DNA of 32,951 nucleotides, taken from NCBI RefSeq assembly GCF_026413145.1, contig NZ_JAOVYZ010000021.1:1-32951 (forward strand), read 5' to 3'. Within the stretch, counting starts at the first letter, position 1, and the number at the start of each line of letters is the position of its first letter. The translations under genes and the position numbers were made by a program. Below are positions 8,812 to 16,768 of the stretch, one piece after another. Source of the DNA: Limosilactobacillus kribbianus. Lineage in GTDB: Bacteria > Bacillota > Bacilli > Lactobacillales > Lactobacillaceae. A model generated the notes under the pieces. It saw only the letters and a program-made list of their open reading frames with translations, ran no database searches and had not been told where the DNA came from.

Positions 8812-10161
8812 ATGAATAAATTCAAAACGGCGAGTAAGACCTACCTGATCATCGGCTCCTTGATTTTTGGAATGATCTTCGGTGCTGGCAACCTAGTTTT
8901 CCCGGTCCACTTAGGACAGCTGGCCGGGCGAAACTGGCTGCCGGCCGCGGCGGGTTTTATCCTCTCCGGGGTGCTGCTCCCGCTCTTTGCCCTGTTGGCA
9001 ATCAGTATCACCCGGTCACGGGGCCTCTTTGAGCTGGCCCTGCCGGTCGGGCCCTGGTTTGCCCTGATTTTTCTTCTGCTGGTCCACGCCACGATCGGGC
9101 CGTTTTGCGCCACGCCCCGTTCCGCAACGGTTCCCTACGCCATTGGGGTGGCGCCCTACCTGAGCGCCAAGATGCAACCAGTAGGATTAGCCCTCTATAC
9201 CGGGGCCTTTTTCCTCCTGGTCTACTTCTTTGCGACGCGTGAGGGCAAGATCACCGAGATTATCGGCAAGGTCTTAAACCCGGTCTTTTTGGTGATGCTC
9301 TTCGTGATTTTCCTGCTAGCCTTCATCTGGCCAATGGGAAAACTGTCAACGCCGCAGCCGACGACGGCTTACGTGCACCACGCTTTTACCAGTGGCTTTC
9401 TCCAAGGCTATAACACCATGGACGCCTTTGCCATGCTGGTCTTCGGGGTGACAATTGTTGCAGCAATTTCTCAAATGGGCTTTAAAGGCAGCAAGGCGGT
9501 TTCCCTTGCCACCACCAAGGGCGGCCTGATTGGTTGCCTGGGGGTCGGGATCATGTACTTCGGCCTGATCTACCTGGGCACCACCAGCCGGCACCACTTT
9601 GCGATCGCCGAAAACGGGGGGACGACGCTCAACCAGGTGGCCCACTATTATATGGGAGACTTCGGCAACGCCCTTCTGCTGACGCTGGCGACGATCACCT
9701 GCATGACGACGGCGATGGGGCTAGCGATTGCTTTTTCCCAGGATTTCCACGAGCGTTTTCCAAAGATTTCCTACAAGGCCTTTTTGCGGATGAACTGTCT
9801 TTTGTCCTTTGCAATCGCTAATTTAGGACTGGACAAGATCGTTCTCTGGTCTACACCGGTGTTGATGCTGCTCTATCCGTTGGCGATCGTCCTCGTGTTG
9901 CTGGGGATGTTTTCGCCCTTTTTCGGTAACGCCCCGGTTGTTTACCGAAGCGCCTTGCTTTTCACCTTTGTACCAGCGCTCTTTGACATGGTCAACTCCT
10001 TCCCACCGGTTCTCCGAGACTTGAGTGGCAGTCAGAGCTTGATCAGTTTTGCCAAGCGTTGCCTGCCACTCTATGATCTGGGACTGGGCTGGCTACCTTT
10101 CGCCCTGGTCGGCACCGTCCTCGGACTGGTCTGCTGGCGGCTAACGCTCCGTCGGCAGTAG
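8812..10161 (+). CDS. brnQ: Branched-chain amino acid carrier BrnQ (LIVCS family)
   Basis: Encodes 449 aa, standard for the family, with about twelve hydrophobic segments. This cytoplasmic-membrane carrier takes up leucine, isoleucine and valine using a Na+ or H+ gradient. The opening LIIGSLIFGMIFGAGNLVFPVHLG is highly characteristic, as are GPFCATPRSATVPYAIGV, the DAFAMLVFG segment and AISQMGF. The start ATG at 8812 follows a GGAATGAAG purine run. The strong extended -10 promoter and the palindrome over its -35 box suggest regulated expression. The ROK kinase gene follows after 42 nt and the HAD phosphatase after that, with only one terminator at the end, so all three may be co-transcribed. 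A TATAAT at 10164-10169 could add an internal start. Confidence 0.95.
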   Translation: MNKFKTASKTYLIIGSLIFGMIFGAGNLVFPVHLGQLAGRNWLPAAAGFILSGVLLPLFALLAISITRSRGLFELALPVGPWFALIFLLLVHATIGPFCATPRSATVPYAIGVAPYLSAKMQPVGLALYTGAFFLLVYFFATREGKITEIIGKVLNPVFLVMLFVIFLLAFIWPMGKLSTPQPTTAYVHHAFTSGFLQGYNTMDAFAMLVFGVTIVAAISQMGFKGSKAVSLATTKGGLIGCLGVGIMYFGLIYLGTTSRHHFAIAENGGTTLNQVAHYYMGDFGNALLLTLATITCMTTAMGLAIAFSQDFHERFPKISYKAFLRMNCLLSFAIANLGLDKIVLWSTPVLMLLYPLAIVLVLLGMFSPFFGNAPVVYRSALLFTFVPALFDMVNSFPPVLRDLSGSQSLISFAKRCLPLYDLGLGWLPFALVGTVLGLVCWRLTLRRQ

Positions 10162-10203
10162 TGTATAATATGAGTAGAATTTAAGCGCAAGGAAGTGAGC
10201 AGG

Positions 10204-11109
10204 ATGCAGCGGCAATACTTGAGCATCGACGTGGGTGGAACAGCCATTAAAAGCGCCGTCATCGACCATTCAGGCAACATTATTGTTAAAAAACGGGTGG
10301 ATACGCCGCACCAGAAGGCCCCGTTCCTGCATGCCCTGACGACGATTGTTGATCGCCAGCCGGCCGTAGCAGCCCTTTGCGTCAGCGTGCCCGGCATCGT
10401 CAATCCCACGACGGGTGAGGTCCGGTTCACGGGTGCCCTGGGCTTCATGGGGGAATTTGCCCTGGCAGATTACCTGCAGCGCTATGCGGGCCGGCCGGTC
10501 TATGTCGGCAACGACGCCAACTGCGCCACTTTGGCCGAGATGTGGTTGGGCAACCTCACGGATGTAGCCAACGGTGCCGTGATTACCCTGGGAACCTCGG
10601 TGGGTGGCGGCATGGTAATCAACGGCCAGCTGCTGCACGGGCCCCACTTCCGCGCCGGAGAGCTGAGCGCGATCATCAATAACGCCGACTTTGCCGATCC
10701 CCACACGGCCACGGTGGGGGCCAGCACGTCGGCGGTGCGGATGATCATGGCGGTCGCCCAGGCTTGTTACCTGCCCGACCCCAAGGATGGTCGCCGGGCT
10801 TTTCTCGAAATCAACCGTCATAACCCGGCCGCCTGGAAAATCTTCAGCGACTTTTGCCGGAAGGTAGCGGTCCTGATCGTCAATATTCAGGCGGTGGTCG
10901 ACCTGGACCGGATCCTGCTCGGCGGGGGAATTAGTGCCCAGCCGATCTTGATTACAGAGGTTAAGCACCAGTTTCAACAGTTGCAGGCTCAGGACCGCCG
11001 CCTGCATGATGACATTCAAATGCCCGCAATCATGGCGGCCCATTTTGGAAACGAGGCCAATCTGCTGGGCGCCTTGTACGGCCTGTTATTGAAGATCGAG
11101 GAGGAATGA
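10204..11109 (+). CDS. ROK-family sugar kinase/regulator-like protein without zinc motif
   Basis: Encodes 301 aa from the ATG at 10204 (AAGGAAG, 8-nt spacing); the GTG at 10195 sits inside that ribosome-binding site and is less likely. The phosphate-binding loop is SIDVGGTAIKSAVID at the N-terminus. The catalytic Asp is in VGNDANCATLAE, and ITLGTSVGGGMV is the second phosphate loop. The usual ROK zinc signature CxCGxxGC is absent: after HFRAGEL the chain goes straight to SAIINN. That resembles the subgroup of lactobacillus ROK proteins including beta-glucoside-kinase-like members. There is no N-terminal helix-turn-helix, so it is an enzyme rather than a repressor; the substrate sugar is unknown. 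It is followed after 3 nt by the HAD phosphatase gene, suggesting linked sugar-phosphate metabolism. Confidence 0.85.
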   Translation: MQRQYLSIDVGGTAIKSAVIDHSGNIIVKKRVDTPHQKAPFLHALTTIVDRQPAVAALCVSVPGIVNPTTGEVRFTGALGFMGEFALADYLQRYAGRPVYVGNDANCATLAEMWLGNLTDVANGAVITLGTSVGGGMVINGQLLHGPHFRAGELSAIINNADFADPHTATVGASTSAVRMIMAVAQACYLPDPKDGRRAFLEINRHNPAAWKIFSDFCRKVAVLIVNIQAVVDLDRILLGGGISAQPILITEVKHQFQQLQAQDRRLHDDIQMPAIMAAHFGNEANLLGALYGLLLKIEEE

Positions 11110-11112
11110 TTG

Positions 11113-11913
11113 ATGACAATTCGTGCGGTAGCAACCGATATTGACGGGACCTTTTTAACGAATAGCCGGGATTATGATCGGGCGCTGTTTCGCCAGGTTT
11201 ACCAAAAGATGGCCGCTCGGGGGATCCGCTTCATCGTGGCCAGCGGAAACCAGTATTACTTCCTGCGTAGTCTTTTCCCAGCAGAGGCCGAGCAGCTGGC
11301 CTTCGTGGCGGAGAACGGGGTTCTGACGATTGACCGGGGAAAGGAGCTGCACTGTGGTCGCTTGACTCCGGAAAACGCTCTGGCGGTTTGGCAATACGTT
11401 GCTCAGCTGCCGGGGGTTCACGGTGTTATTTGCGGGCGGAAGAGTGCCTACGTGATGAAGGACGCACCCCAGGGCTTCAAGCGCGGGATGCGGCAATTTT
11501 ACACCCGCGTTCGTGAGATCAGCACCTTTGCGGATATCCAGGACGACCTGATTTTCAAATTTGCTCTGACGGTTCCGCCAACTCAATTGCGGGAGATTTC
11601 GCATGCCATTGACACCCGTTTTGCCGGGATCATCCGGGCCACGGCCAGCGGCTACGGGGCCATCGACCTGATTATCCCGGGGATGGATAAGTCGTACGGC
11701 CTCAAGCTTCTCCTCAACCGGTGGGGCCTGGATCCCGCGGAGCTGGTGGCTTTCGGTGACGGTGAAAACGACCTGGAGATGTTTGAACTGGCCGGAACCA
11801 GTTATGCGATGGGTAACGCTCCGGCCAATGTTCAGCGGGCGGCCAGCCAGGTGATCGGCACGAACGACGACCAGGCCGTCCTGCACCAGTTGACACAAAT
11901 TTTAGAACAGTAA
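11113..11913 (+). CDS. Cof-type HAD-family phosphatase
   Basis: Encodes 266 aa from the ATG at 11113, with GAGGAATG as ribosome-binding site overlapping the end of the ROK gene. The nucleophile motif is DIDGTFL near residue 9. Motif II is VASGN near residue 40, and motifs III/IV are the lysine in DKSYGLKLLL and GDGENDLEMFELAG near the C-terminus. The insert between them is a C2B cap, as in Cof/YidA/SupH proteins, which dephosphorylate sugar phosphates or flavin nucleotides. Tight coupling with the ROK kinase suggests a sugar-phosphate substrate, but the sequence does not say which. Confidence 0.9.
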   Translation: MTIRAVATDIDGTFLTNSRDYDRALFRQVYQKMAARGIRFIVASGNQYYFLRSLFPAEAEQLAFVAENGVLTIDRGKELHCGRLTPENALAVWQYVAQLPGVHGVICGRKSAYVMKDAPQGFKRGMRQFYTRVREISTFADIQDDLIFKFALTVPPTQLREISHAIDTRFAGIIRATASGYGAIDLIIPGMDKSYGLKLLLNRWGLDPAELVAFGDGENDLEMFELAGTSYAMGNAPANVQRAASQVIGTNDDQAVLHQLTQILEQ

Positions 11914-11914
11914 T

Positions 11915-11953
11915 AAAAAATCATCCTTGCCATTTTGGCAAAGATGATTTTTT
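11915..11953. terminator. Bidirectional terminator between the HAD and TetM-like genes
   Basis: AAAAAATCATC then TTGCCA (11915-11932) pairs with TGGCAA then GATGATTTTTT (11936-11953), with a single mismatch and a 3-nt loop. It has an A tract before and a T tract after, so it works in both directions for the convergent genes. It overlaps the true stop codon region of the TetM-like gene. Confidence 0.9.
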
Positions 11954-13872
11954 ACTTCTTCCGGTATGGAAAGTGCGCCATCTCTGGCAGCCGGTCCCAG
12001 CGAACGGGGTAGCCAGCACCGTGGGCACAGAAGACCGAGTCCGGGGTGTTGGCGAGGTCGGCCACCGGATCGTAGGCATGGTTCAACAACCGCCGCCGCG
12101 TCGTGACAGGGCTGGTAGCCGGCCACGATGCATTCGAGCTGCCCCTGGCCATGGGTATAGTTGCGAACCTCCTGCTGATAGTCACGCATTGTGGCCACCG
12201 GGGCCGTACCGGTGATGGTGGTCAACGCTCCCTCGGCTGACAATTCGAAGCTGCCGTGCATCTTCTGAAGATCATTGATCGCCCGGCCGACCATTTCCTG
12301 GGGCAGGGTCAATCGGTAGCGATAGCGCGGCTCCAACAGCTGGCACTTGCCCTGGGCCCGCAGCTCAATTAGCCCCTGACGGACCGCCCGCCAGGTAGCC
12401 TCGCGGAAGTCGCCACCGACCGAGTGGACGATGCTGCCGCGGCCGCCGATCAGGGTGATCTTGACGTCGGTCAGCGGGGCCCCGATCAGGACGCCCAGGT
12501 GCTCCTTGGCCCCCAGGCTGGTCATGATTTGCTCCTGCCAATTGTGGCTGAGCACGTCGGTCCGGCAAGTATTGGCCACTTGCACGCCGCTGCCGGCCTT
12601 GCCGGGCTCCAGCAGGAGATGGACCTCCGCGTAGTGGCGCAGGGGTTCGAAATGCCCCACGCCCTCGACCGGACCGGTGATGGTTTCCTTATACAGGATT
12701 TGCCCCTGATCAAAGCCGAGCTGGAGGCCGAAACGTTGGTCGAGCAGCTGCTGGAGAATTTCCAGCTGGACCGTCCCCATCAGATTGACGTGGATTTCCT
12801 GGAGGTGTTCGCTCCAGGAAACCCGCAGCTGGGGATCTTCGTCGGCTAGCTGCCGCAGTGCGACCAGACAGCGGTGAAGATCGTTGCCCTGGGGATCGAC
12901 GGCGTAGGTCAGGACCGGCTGAAATTGGACCTGATCCTGGTCTTGCTCACTCCCGAGCCCCTGACCAGGGAAGGTTGCACTTGGCCCGGCGATGGCACAG
13001 ACGTCCCCAGGTGCGACCTCCTGTTGGATAGTAAACTTGCGGCCATTATAGTCCCGCAGTTGATCGGCCTTTTGCCCGTCCGCCAATTCGGCCTTGGCCA
13101 AAAGCTTCCCGCCGGTGACCCGGACCCAGGTCAGGCGATCATTGCCGTCGTGGGAAACTTTGAAGACCCGGGCGCCGAATTCCTGGTGAGCCTTAAAGGG
13201 TAGCGTCCAGCGCTTCAATCCCGCCAAGAGTTGGTCGATCCCGGTGAGCTTGAGGGCCGAGCCGCGGTAGCACGGAAAGACCAGCCGCTGCTTAATCAGG
13301 CGCTGGATCGTTGGGTCCGCTAGTTCGCCGTTTTCCAGGTATTCGGTGAGGGCTTCTTCATCCTGGCTGGCAATGTCCTCAATGGTCCCGGAGGCTAGCG
13401 GTGAATCGAAGGGAAGGCAACCGGCGGAGAAGCGGCTTTGCAGCTGGCTGAGTACCGCCTGGGGATCCGCGCCGACGCTGTCAACCTTGTTGATGAAGAT
13501 AAAGGTCGGCACCTGGTAGCGCTCGAGCAGCCGCCAGAGACTGGTCGTGCTGCCGGTCAGCCCGCTGGTGGCGTCGACCACGAGGATTGCGTAATCGAGA
13601 ACTTGGAGAACCTGTTCGGTCTGGGCCACGAAGTCGATATAACCAGGCGTATCGAGCAGGGTAATCGCCAGATCCTGGTAAGTAAATTGAGCCTCGTGCG
13701 AGTAGATGGTGATGCCCCGCTGCTTTTCCAGCTGGTCGGGATCAAGGAAGGCGTCCCCTTTGTCAACCCGGCCGAGTTTGCGCAGGGCCCCGGTCTTGTA
13801 CAGGAGGACCTCCGAAAGGGTGGTCTTACCGGCGTCAACGTGGGCGACAATGCCGGTAACGATTTTCTTCAC
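11952..13872 (-). pseudogene. TetM-like ribosomal-protection GTPase with a C-terminal frameshift
   Basis: A translational GTPase of about 640 aa from the TetM/EF-G group. It starts with GTG at 13872 (GAGGGGG ribosome-binding site). The G motifs are clear: AHVDAGKTT, QRGIT, LLDTPGYIDF, NKVD and GSAL; EF-G-like domains follow. Such chromosomal proteins release ligands from, or otherwise act on, the ribosomal A site; tetracycline resistance is possible but unproven. Near 12075-12082, after CHDAAAVV, the frame shifts. The expected tail (YDPVADLANTPDSVFCAHG, then AGYPVRWDRLPEMAHF) lies in another frame ending at a TAA at 11952-11954, just before the terminator. The uninterrupted frame instead reads nonsense through the terminator. 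Two missing bases (for example from an A run) would restore the gene. Only the last ~45 codons are affected, so a partly active protein, a sequencing error or recent decay all remain possible. It lies 20 nt after uspA on the same strand. Confidence 0.8.
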
Positions 13873-13892
13873 GATTAATTCCCCCTCGGAAA

Positions 13893-14357
13893 TTACTTTT
13901 GTTTCTTGACCTGGACGACCATTACGTCGCAGAGGGCGTTCCGGTTGACGTAGTTGGTAACCGAACCAAGCACGAAGCGTTCCACGCCGGACAAGCCGGT
14001 GGTCCCCATCACGATCAGGTCATTGTGGTGGTCCTTGGGGAATTCGCGCGCGATGACCCGCTTGGGGTTGCCGAACCGGATGTGAATGCTAACGTCGCTG
14101 AGCCCAGCCTTTTCGGCCTTGGCCTTCAGGTCGTCGAGCCGTTCCCGGGTGGTATGGACGGCATCGAAGGTCTGCTTTTCACTGAGGACGGCGTTACTGT
14201 AGCCGTCGGTAATTTGATCGACCTGGGTGACGTTTAAGATGTCGAGGTGGGCGTTGTTACGCAGGGCACTGTCGATGGCGGCGTCAAGCACCTGGCTGGT
14301 AGCCTGGGACCCATCGACGGCGACCATGATGTTGTGGTATTGGAAGTCGTTTGCCAT
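13893..14357 (-). CDS. Universal stress protein, UspA family
   Basis: Encodes 154 aa with one Usp domain. The N-terminal strand reads IMVAVDGSQATSQVL. The nucleotide-binding signature GTTGLSGVERFVLGSVTNYV near the C-terminus matches the G-x2-G-x9-GS/T pattern of ATP-binding members. These cytosolic proteins aid survival under starvation, acid or oxidative stress. The start is the ATG at 14357 with AAAGGAG 9 nt upstream; a TTG two codons earlier lies too close to that site. A TATAAT box on the minus strand (14395-14400) is the probable -10 element. The TetM-like gene follows after 20 nt, probably in the same transcript. Confidence 0.93.
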   Translation of the reverse strand: MANDFQYHNIMVAVDGSQATSQVLDAAIDSALRNNAHLDILNVTQVDQITDGYSNAVLSEKQTFDAVHTTRERLDDLKAKAEKAGLSDVSIHIRFGNPKRVIAREFPKDHHNDLIVMGTTGLSGVERFVLGSVTNYVNRNALCDVMVVQVKKQK

Positions 14358-14493
14358 AATCAAGAACTCCTTTAAATGTTAGGTAATCACCTATATTATA
14401 AGGGCTTTTCCTGCATTTCGATATAATTATTAACTGTTTCGAGTGAAAATAATTGAAAACGGTTGCGAAGAAGACTACACTACGTTAATGGAA

Positions 14494-14520
14494 ACTAAAT
14501 GACAGATCACTGCATTTAGT
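14494..14520 (+). promoter_or_regulatory. Inverted repeat in the lplA upstream region
   Basis: ACTAAATG (14494-14501) and CATTTAGT (14513-14520) are perfect 8-bp inverted repeats 11 nt apart, immediately before the lplA ribosome-binding region. A possible promoter lies upstream (TTGAAA at 14453-14458 and TACACT at 14475-14480, 16-nt spacer). The repeat would then fall in the early leader, as an operator or small hairpin. Confidence 0.4.
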
Positions 14521-14547
14521 ATGATTATATTAAAGAGGGGTTACACT

Positions 14548-15561
14548 ATGCGTTATGTTTCAATGACGTCCCACAACATCGGGATGAACTTAGCTACAGA
14601 ACAATATCTGATGAACGACAAGGACTTCGGTAACGAGCCACTGGTGCTGTTCTACTATGAAGAGCCATGCATCATCGTCGGCCGGAACCAGAACACGCAG
14701 GAAGAAATCAACCAGGACTATGTTAAGGAACATAACATTCGCGTAACCCGGCGACTGTCCGGTGGTGGCGCGGTTTATCAGGACATGGGGAACCTGTGCT
14801 TCTCCTTCGTGGTTCCAAGCGACAGCGAGGAATTCGGGGACTTCAAGTCCTTCACCCAGCCAATCGTTGACGTCCTTCACAAGATGGGAGCTACCAGTGC
14901 CGAGGTCAGTGGCCGAAACGACATCCTGGTTGATGGTAAGAAGTTCTCCGGCAACGCCATGTACTCACGGAACGGTAAGACCTTCTCCCACGGGACCTTG
15001 ATGCTCAATGTTGACCTGAGCGTGGTTGCCGATGCCCTTCACGTTACTAAGGATAAGATCGAATCCAAGGGGATCAAGTCCGTTCGTTCCCGGGTTACGA
15101 ACCTGCGACCATATCTGGCAAAGGAATATCAAAACATTGACGTTCCAACCTTCCGGGACGATCTGATCAAGGGCCTCTTCCACGTTGACAGCTTAGACGA
15201 GATCAAGGATAAGCAGTACGTGGTTACCCCTGAAGACCAAAAGGAAATTGATAAGATCTACGAACAATACTACAACAACTGGGACTGGGTCTACGGCAAG
15301 AACCCTGAGTTCACGACGAAGCGGCGGAAGCACTTCGATATGGGGACGATTGATGCCCGGATCGACGTTAAGGACGGCGTGATCGAAAACATCAAGTTCT
15401 TCGGTGACTTCTTCGGACCAAAGGACGTTACCGAACTGGCCGACAAGCTGAAGGGCGTCAAGTACGACCACGATGCTATTAAGAAGGTCTTAGAAGACGC
15501 CGGCACCCAGCAATACATTACCGGGATCCCGACCGATGAGATTGCGGACCTCCTGGCCTAA
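14548..15561 (+). CDS. lplA: Lipoate-protein ligase A
   Basis: Encodes 337 aa. This cytosolic enzyme activates lipoate with ATP to lipoyl-AMP and attaches it to the lysine of lipoyl domains (E2 subunits, GcvH). Hallmarks are the RRLSGGGAVYQDMGNLCFSF lipoate-binding block near residue 70, the NDILVDGKKFSGNAMY block carrying the catalytic lysine, and a separate C-terminal accessory domain from about residue 245. The start ATG at 14548 has AGAGGGG 7 nt upstream; the earlier in-frame ATG at 14521 has none. Codon use is more biased towards preferred codons than in most neighbours, suggesting good expression. It ends in its own terminator. No lipoylated dehydrogenase complex is encoded in the window. 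Confidence 0.95.
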   Translation: MRYVSMTSHNIGMNLATEQYLMNDKDFGNEPLVLFYYEEPCIIVGRNQNTQEEINQDYVKEHNIRVTRRLSGGGAVYQDMGNLCFSFVVPSDSEEFGDFKSFTQPIVDVLHKMGATSAEVSGRNDILVDGKKFSGNAMYSRNGKTFSHGTLMLNVDLSVVADALHVTKDKIESKGIKSVRSRVTNLRPYLAKEYQNIDVPTFRDDLIKGLFHVDSLDEIKDKQYVVTPEDQKEIDKIYEQYYNNWDWVYGKNPEFTTKRRKHFDMGTIDARIDVKDGVIENIKFFGDFFGPKDVTELADKLKGVKYDHDAIKKVLEDAGTQQYITGIPTDEIADLLA

Positions 15562-15587
15562 TTGAGCTTTAGCAGAATATCTAGTAG

Positions 15588-15624
15588 AATGGGACTATAA
15601 CACGATTGGTGGTAGTCCCATTTT
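15588..15624 (+). terminator. Rho-independent terminator of lplA
   Basis: AATGGGACTA (15588-15597) and TAGTCCCATT (15613-15622) form a perfect 10-bp stem, ending in a T run. It lies 26 nt after the lplA stop codon. Confidence 0.85.
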
Positions 15625-15664
15625 GCGTACCGCCAAGTTCACGAGAAAGTGAGAAGAAATATCA

Positions 15665-16090
15665 ATGAAAAATTCTGATAAAGTCATTGCCGTGTCTTCC
15701 GTAGCGGCGGTCGTGGCCATGGTTCTCGATGCCATCATGTTTATCCAACACGGGCAATCCCTGACGTCAATGGCCGTTTGGCCGCGGCTGCTAGTCTTCA
15801 TCATCCTGGCCGGAGTGGTCGACGGCCTGGCCCTGGTCAAGATGCGTTTTTGCGGCTACGCGACCATCTTTATTGACCTCTACTTTGCGATCGCCAGCCT
15901 GGCCGCCTTTGAGATGGTGCGGCCGCGGACCAGCGCTTATGGCTTGTTTGTCGAGGCCCTTGGGGTTGCCGGGATCCTGCTCGGTGCCGCGGGTGTCTAC
16001 TACGGGTTCAAGCAGCGCCACGAATACACGGAGATGCGGATTGAGAAGTTGATGGAGAAGGCGAAGAAGAATGAAACTAACGGTCGATAA
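15665..16090 (+). CDS. Small four-helix membrane protein of unknown function
   Basis: Encodes 141 aa that I do not recognise. Four hydrophobic segments are visible at about residues 6-27, 38-60, 63-85 and 92-114. A highly charged C-terminal tail (EKLMEKAKKNETNGR) probably lies in the cytosol. The ATG at 15665 has a GAGAAGAAAT ribosome-binding region. The last 20 nt overlap the next gene in another frame, so the two are probably translationally coupled. Confidence 0.7.
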   Translation: MKNSDKVIAVSSVAAVVAMVLDAIMFIQHGQSLTSMAVWPRLLVFIILAGVVDGLALVKMRFCGYATIFIDLYFAIASLAAFEMVRPRTSAYGLFVEALGVAGILLGAAGVYYGFKQRHEYTEMRIEKLMEKAKKNETNGR

Positions 16091-16529
16091 TTACCTTGAG
16101 CTGCTGACTACCAACAAGGTTGAACAGGAGACGGTCGACAAGACGGCGGCCCAGGCCCAACAGAAGACGACATTAAAAGCCGGAATCGAGTTCGTGATTG
16201 ACCAGCTGGATAAGGGGTACTTAGGCCAGTACCTGGTCAATGTCAAGATGAAGAAGGGGGACCCGGTCAGCCTGCGTCTGGAGACCAACCTGATCAACGT
16301 GCCGATGGAAGAGGCTGAGCGCCTAGTGCCCAAATTGCTGGATAAGGGCCCGGCCTACCCGGTCAACCTTTACCTGGTGATGGAGAGCGACGACGTCAAC
16401 AAGTCCGGGCTGCGGATCGATGAACTGGCTAACGAAACCGATCAGGCGGGCAGCGTTGCGAACCTGACTACCAAGGCTCAGCAGTGGGTTGCCGCGCACC
16501 TGGCCGACGTGATGGAGGCCCGGGCTTAG
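16071..16529 (+). CDS. Hypothetical cytosolic protein
   Basis: Encodes 152 aa of soluble, charged sequence that I cannot assign to a family. It has a helical N-terminal region rich in Gln, Thr and Lys (residues 10-35). A mixed beta-like middle follows (YLVNVKMKKGDPVSLRLETNL), then a helical C-terminus ending HLADVMEARA. The fold pattern is compatible with small SecB-like proteins, but this is only an impression. The start ATG at 16071 lies inside the preceding membrane protein gene, with a GGCGAAG purine run upstream. Together they form a two-gene unit before the orphan RNA locus. Confidence 0.7.
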   Translation: MKLTVDNYLELLTTNKVEQETVDKTAAQAQQKTTLKAGIEFVIDQLDKGYLGQYLVNVKMKKGDPVSLRLETNLINVPMEEAERLVPKLLDKGPAYPVNLYLVMESDDVNKSGLRIDELANETDQAGSVANLTTKAQQWVAAHLADVMEARA

Positions 16530-16531
16530 GC

Positions 16532-16560
16532 TTGCCGATTGGGTAATGACGAGCTATAAT
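16532..16560 (+). promoter_or_regulatory. Promoter of the orphan transcript at 16567
   Basis: TTGCCG (16532-16537) and a perfect TATAAT (16555-16560) are separated by exactly 17 nt. The -35 box starts 3 nt after the upstream stop codon. No plus-strand gene follows. Confidence 0.7.
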
Positions 16561-16566
16561 AGATTT

Positions 16567-16750
16567 TGCGATGAGTCGAGAGGTCTGGTAGCAACCCAAA
16601 TTACTGCCAATACTTTTTCGATTGTGGGGCGCGTTAACCCACCGGATTGTGGGGCGCCTGGGCATTGGCGAAGTGGACGTCGCCGGTGACCCTGAGATAG
16701 TATCAATACACACAAAAACACGGCATCATTTATTTGATGCCGTGTTTTTT
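16567..16750 (+). ncRNA. Candidate structured small RNA, unknown class
   Basis: About 184 nt lie between a good promoter and a strong terminator with no supportable plus-strand reading frame. Hairpins are visible. GGTAGCAA/TTACTGCC pair near 16587-16609 with one wobble and one mismatch. GTGGG (16624-16628) pairs with CCCAC (16638-16642). A longer stem, CATTGGCGA with TCGCCGGTG (about 16663-16688), has two G-U pairs. The motif GATTGTGGGGCGC occurs twice (16620-16632 and 16645-16657). It could be a regulatory RNA or a divergent housekeeping RNA such as 6S. I do not see the SRP, RNase P or tmRNA signatures. Confidence 0.5.
16715..16750. terminator. Strong bidirectional terminator
   Basis: AAAACACGGCATCA (16715-16728) and TGATGCCGTGTTTT (16735-16748) form a perfect 14-bp stem around a 6-nt loop with A and T tracts outside. 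It can end both the plus-strand orphan transcript and the minus-strand MFS gene, whose stop codon is 19 nt away. Confidence 0.93.
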
Positions 16751-16768
16751 CATACCTTGTGATAAATT

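Noticed and set aside
11902-11951. The C-terminal end of the TetM-like frame running through the terminator
   Set aside because: These codons come from translating a Rho-independent terminator after a frameshift; the family tail is found in the other frame, ending at 11952.
11952-13872. Calling the TetM-like gene a tetracycline resistance determinant
   Set aside because: It differs from classical Tet(M)-type proteins, sits among housekeeping genes without mobile-element signs, and has a broken 3' end; resistance cannot be inferred.
16567-16750. Identification of the orphan RNA as SRP RNA, RNase P RNA or tmRNA
   Set aside because: The GGAAG-type SRP tip, the conserved RNase P blocks and the tRNA-like ends of tmRNA are not visible; 6S can be neither supported nor excluded by eye.
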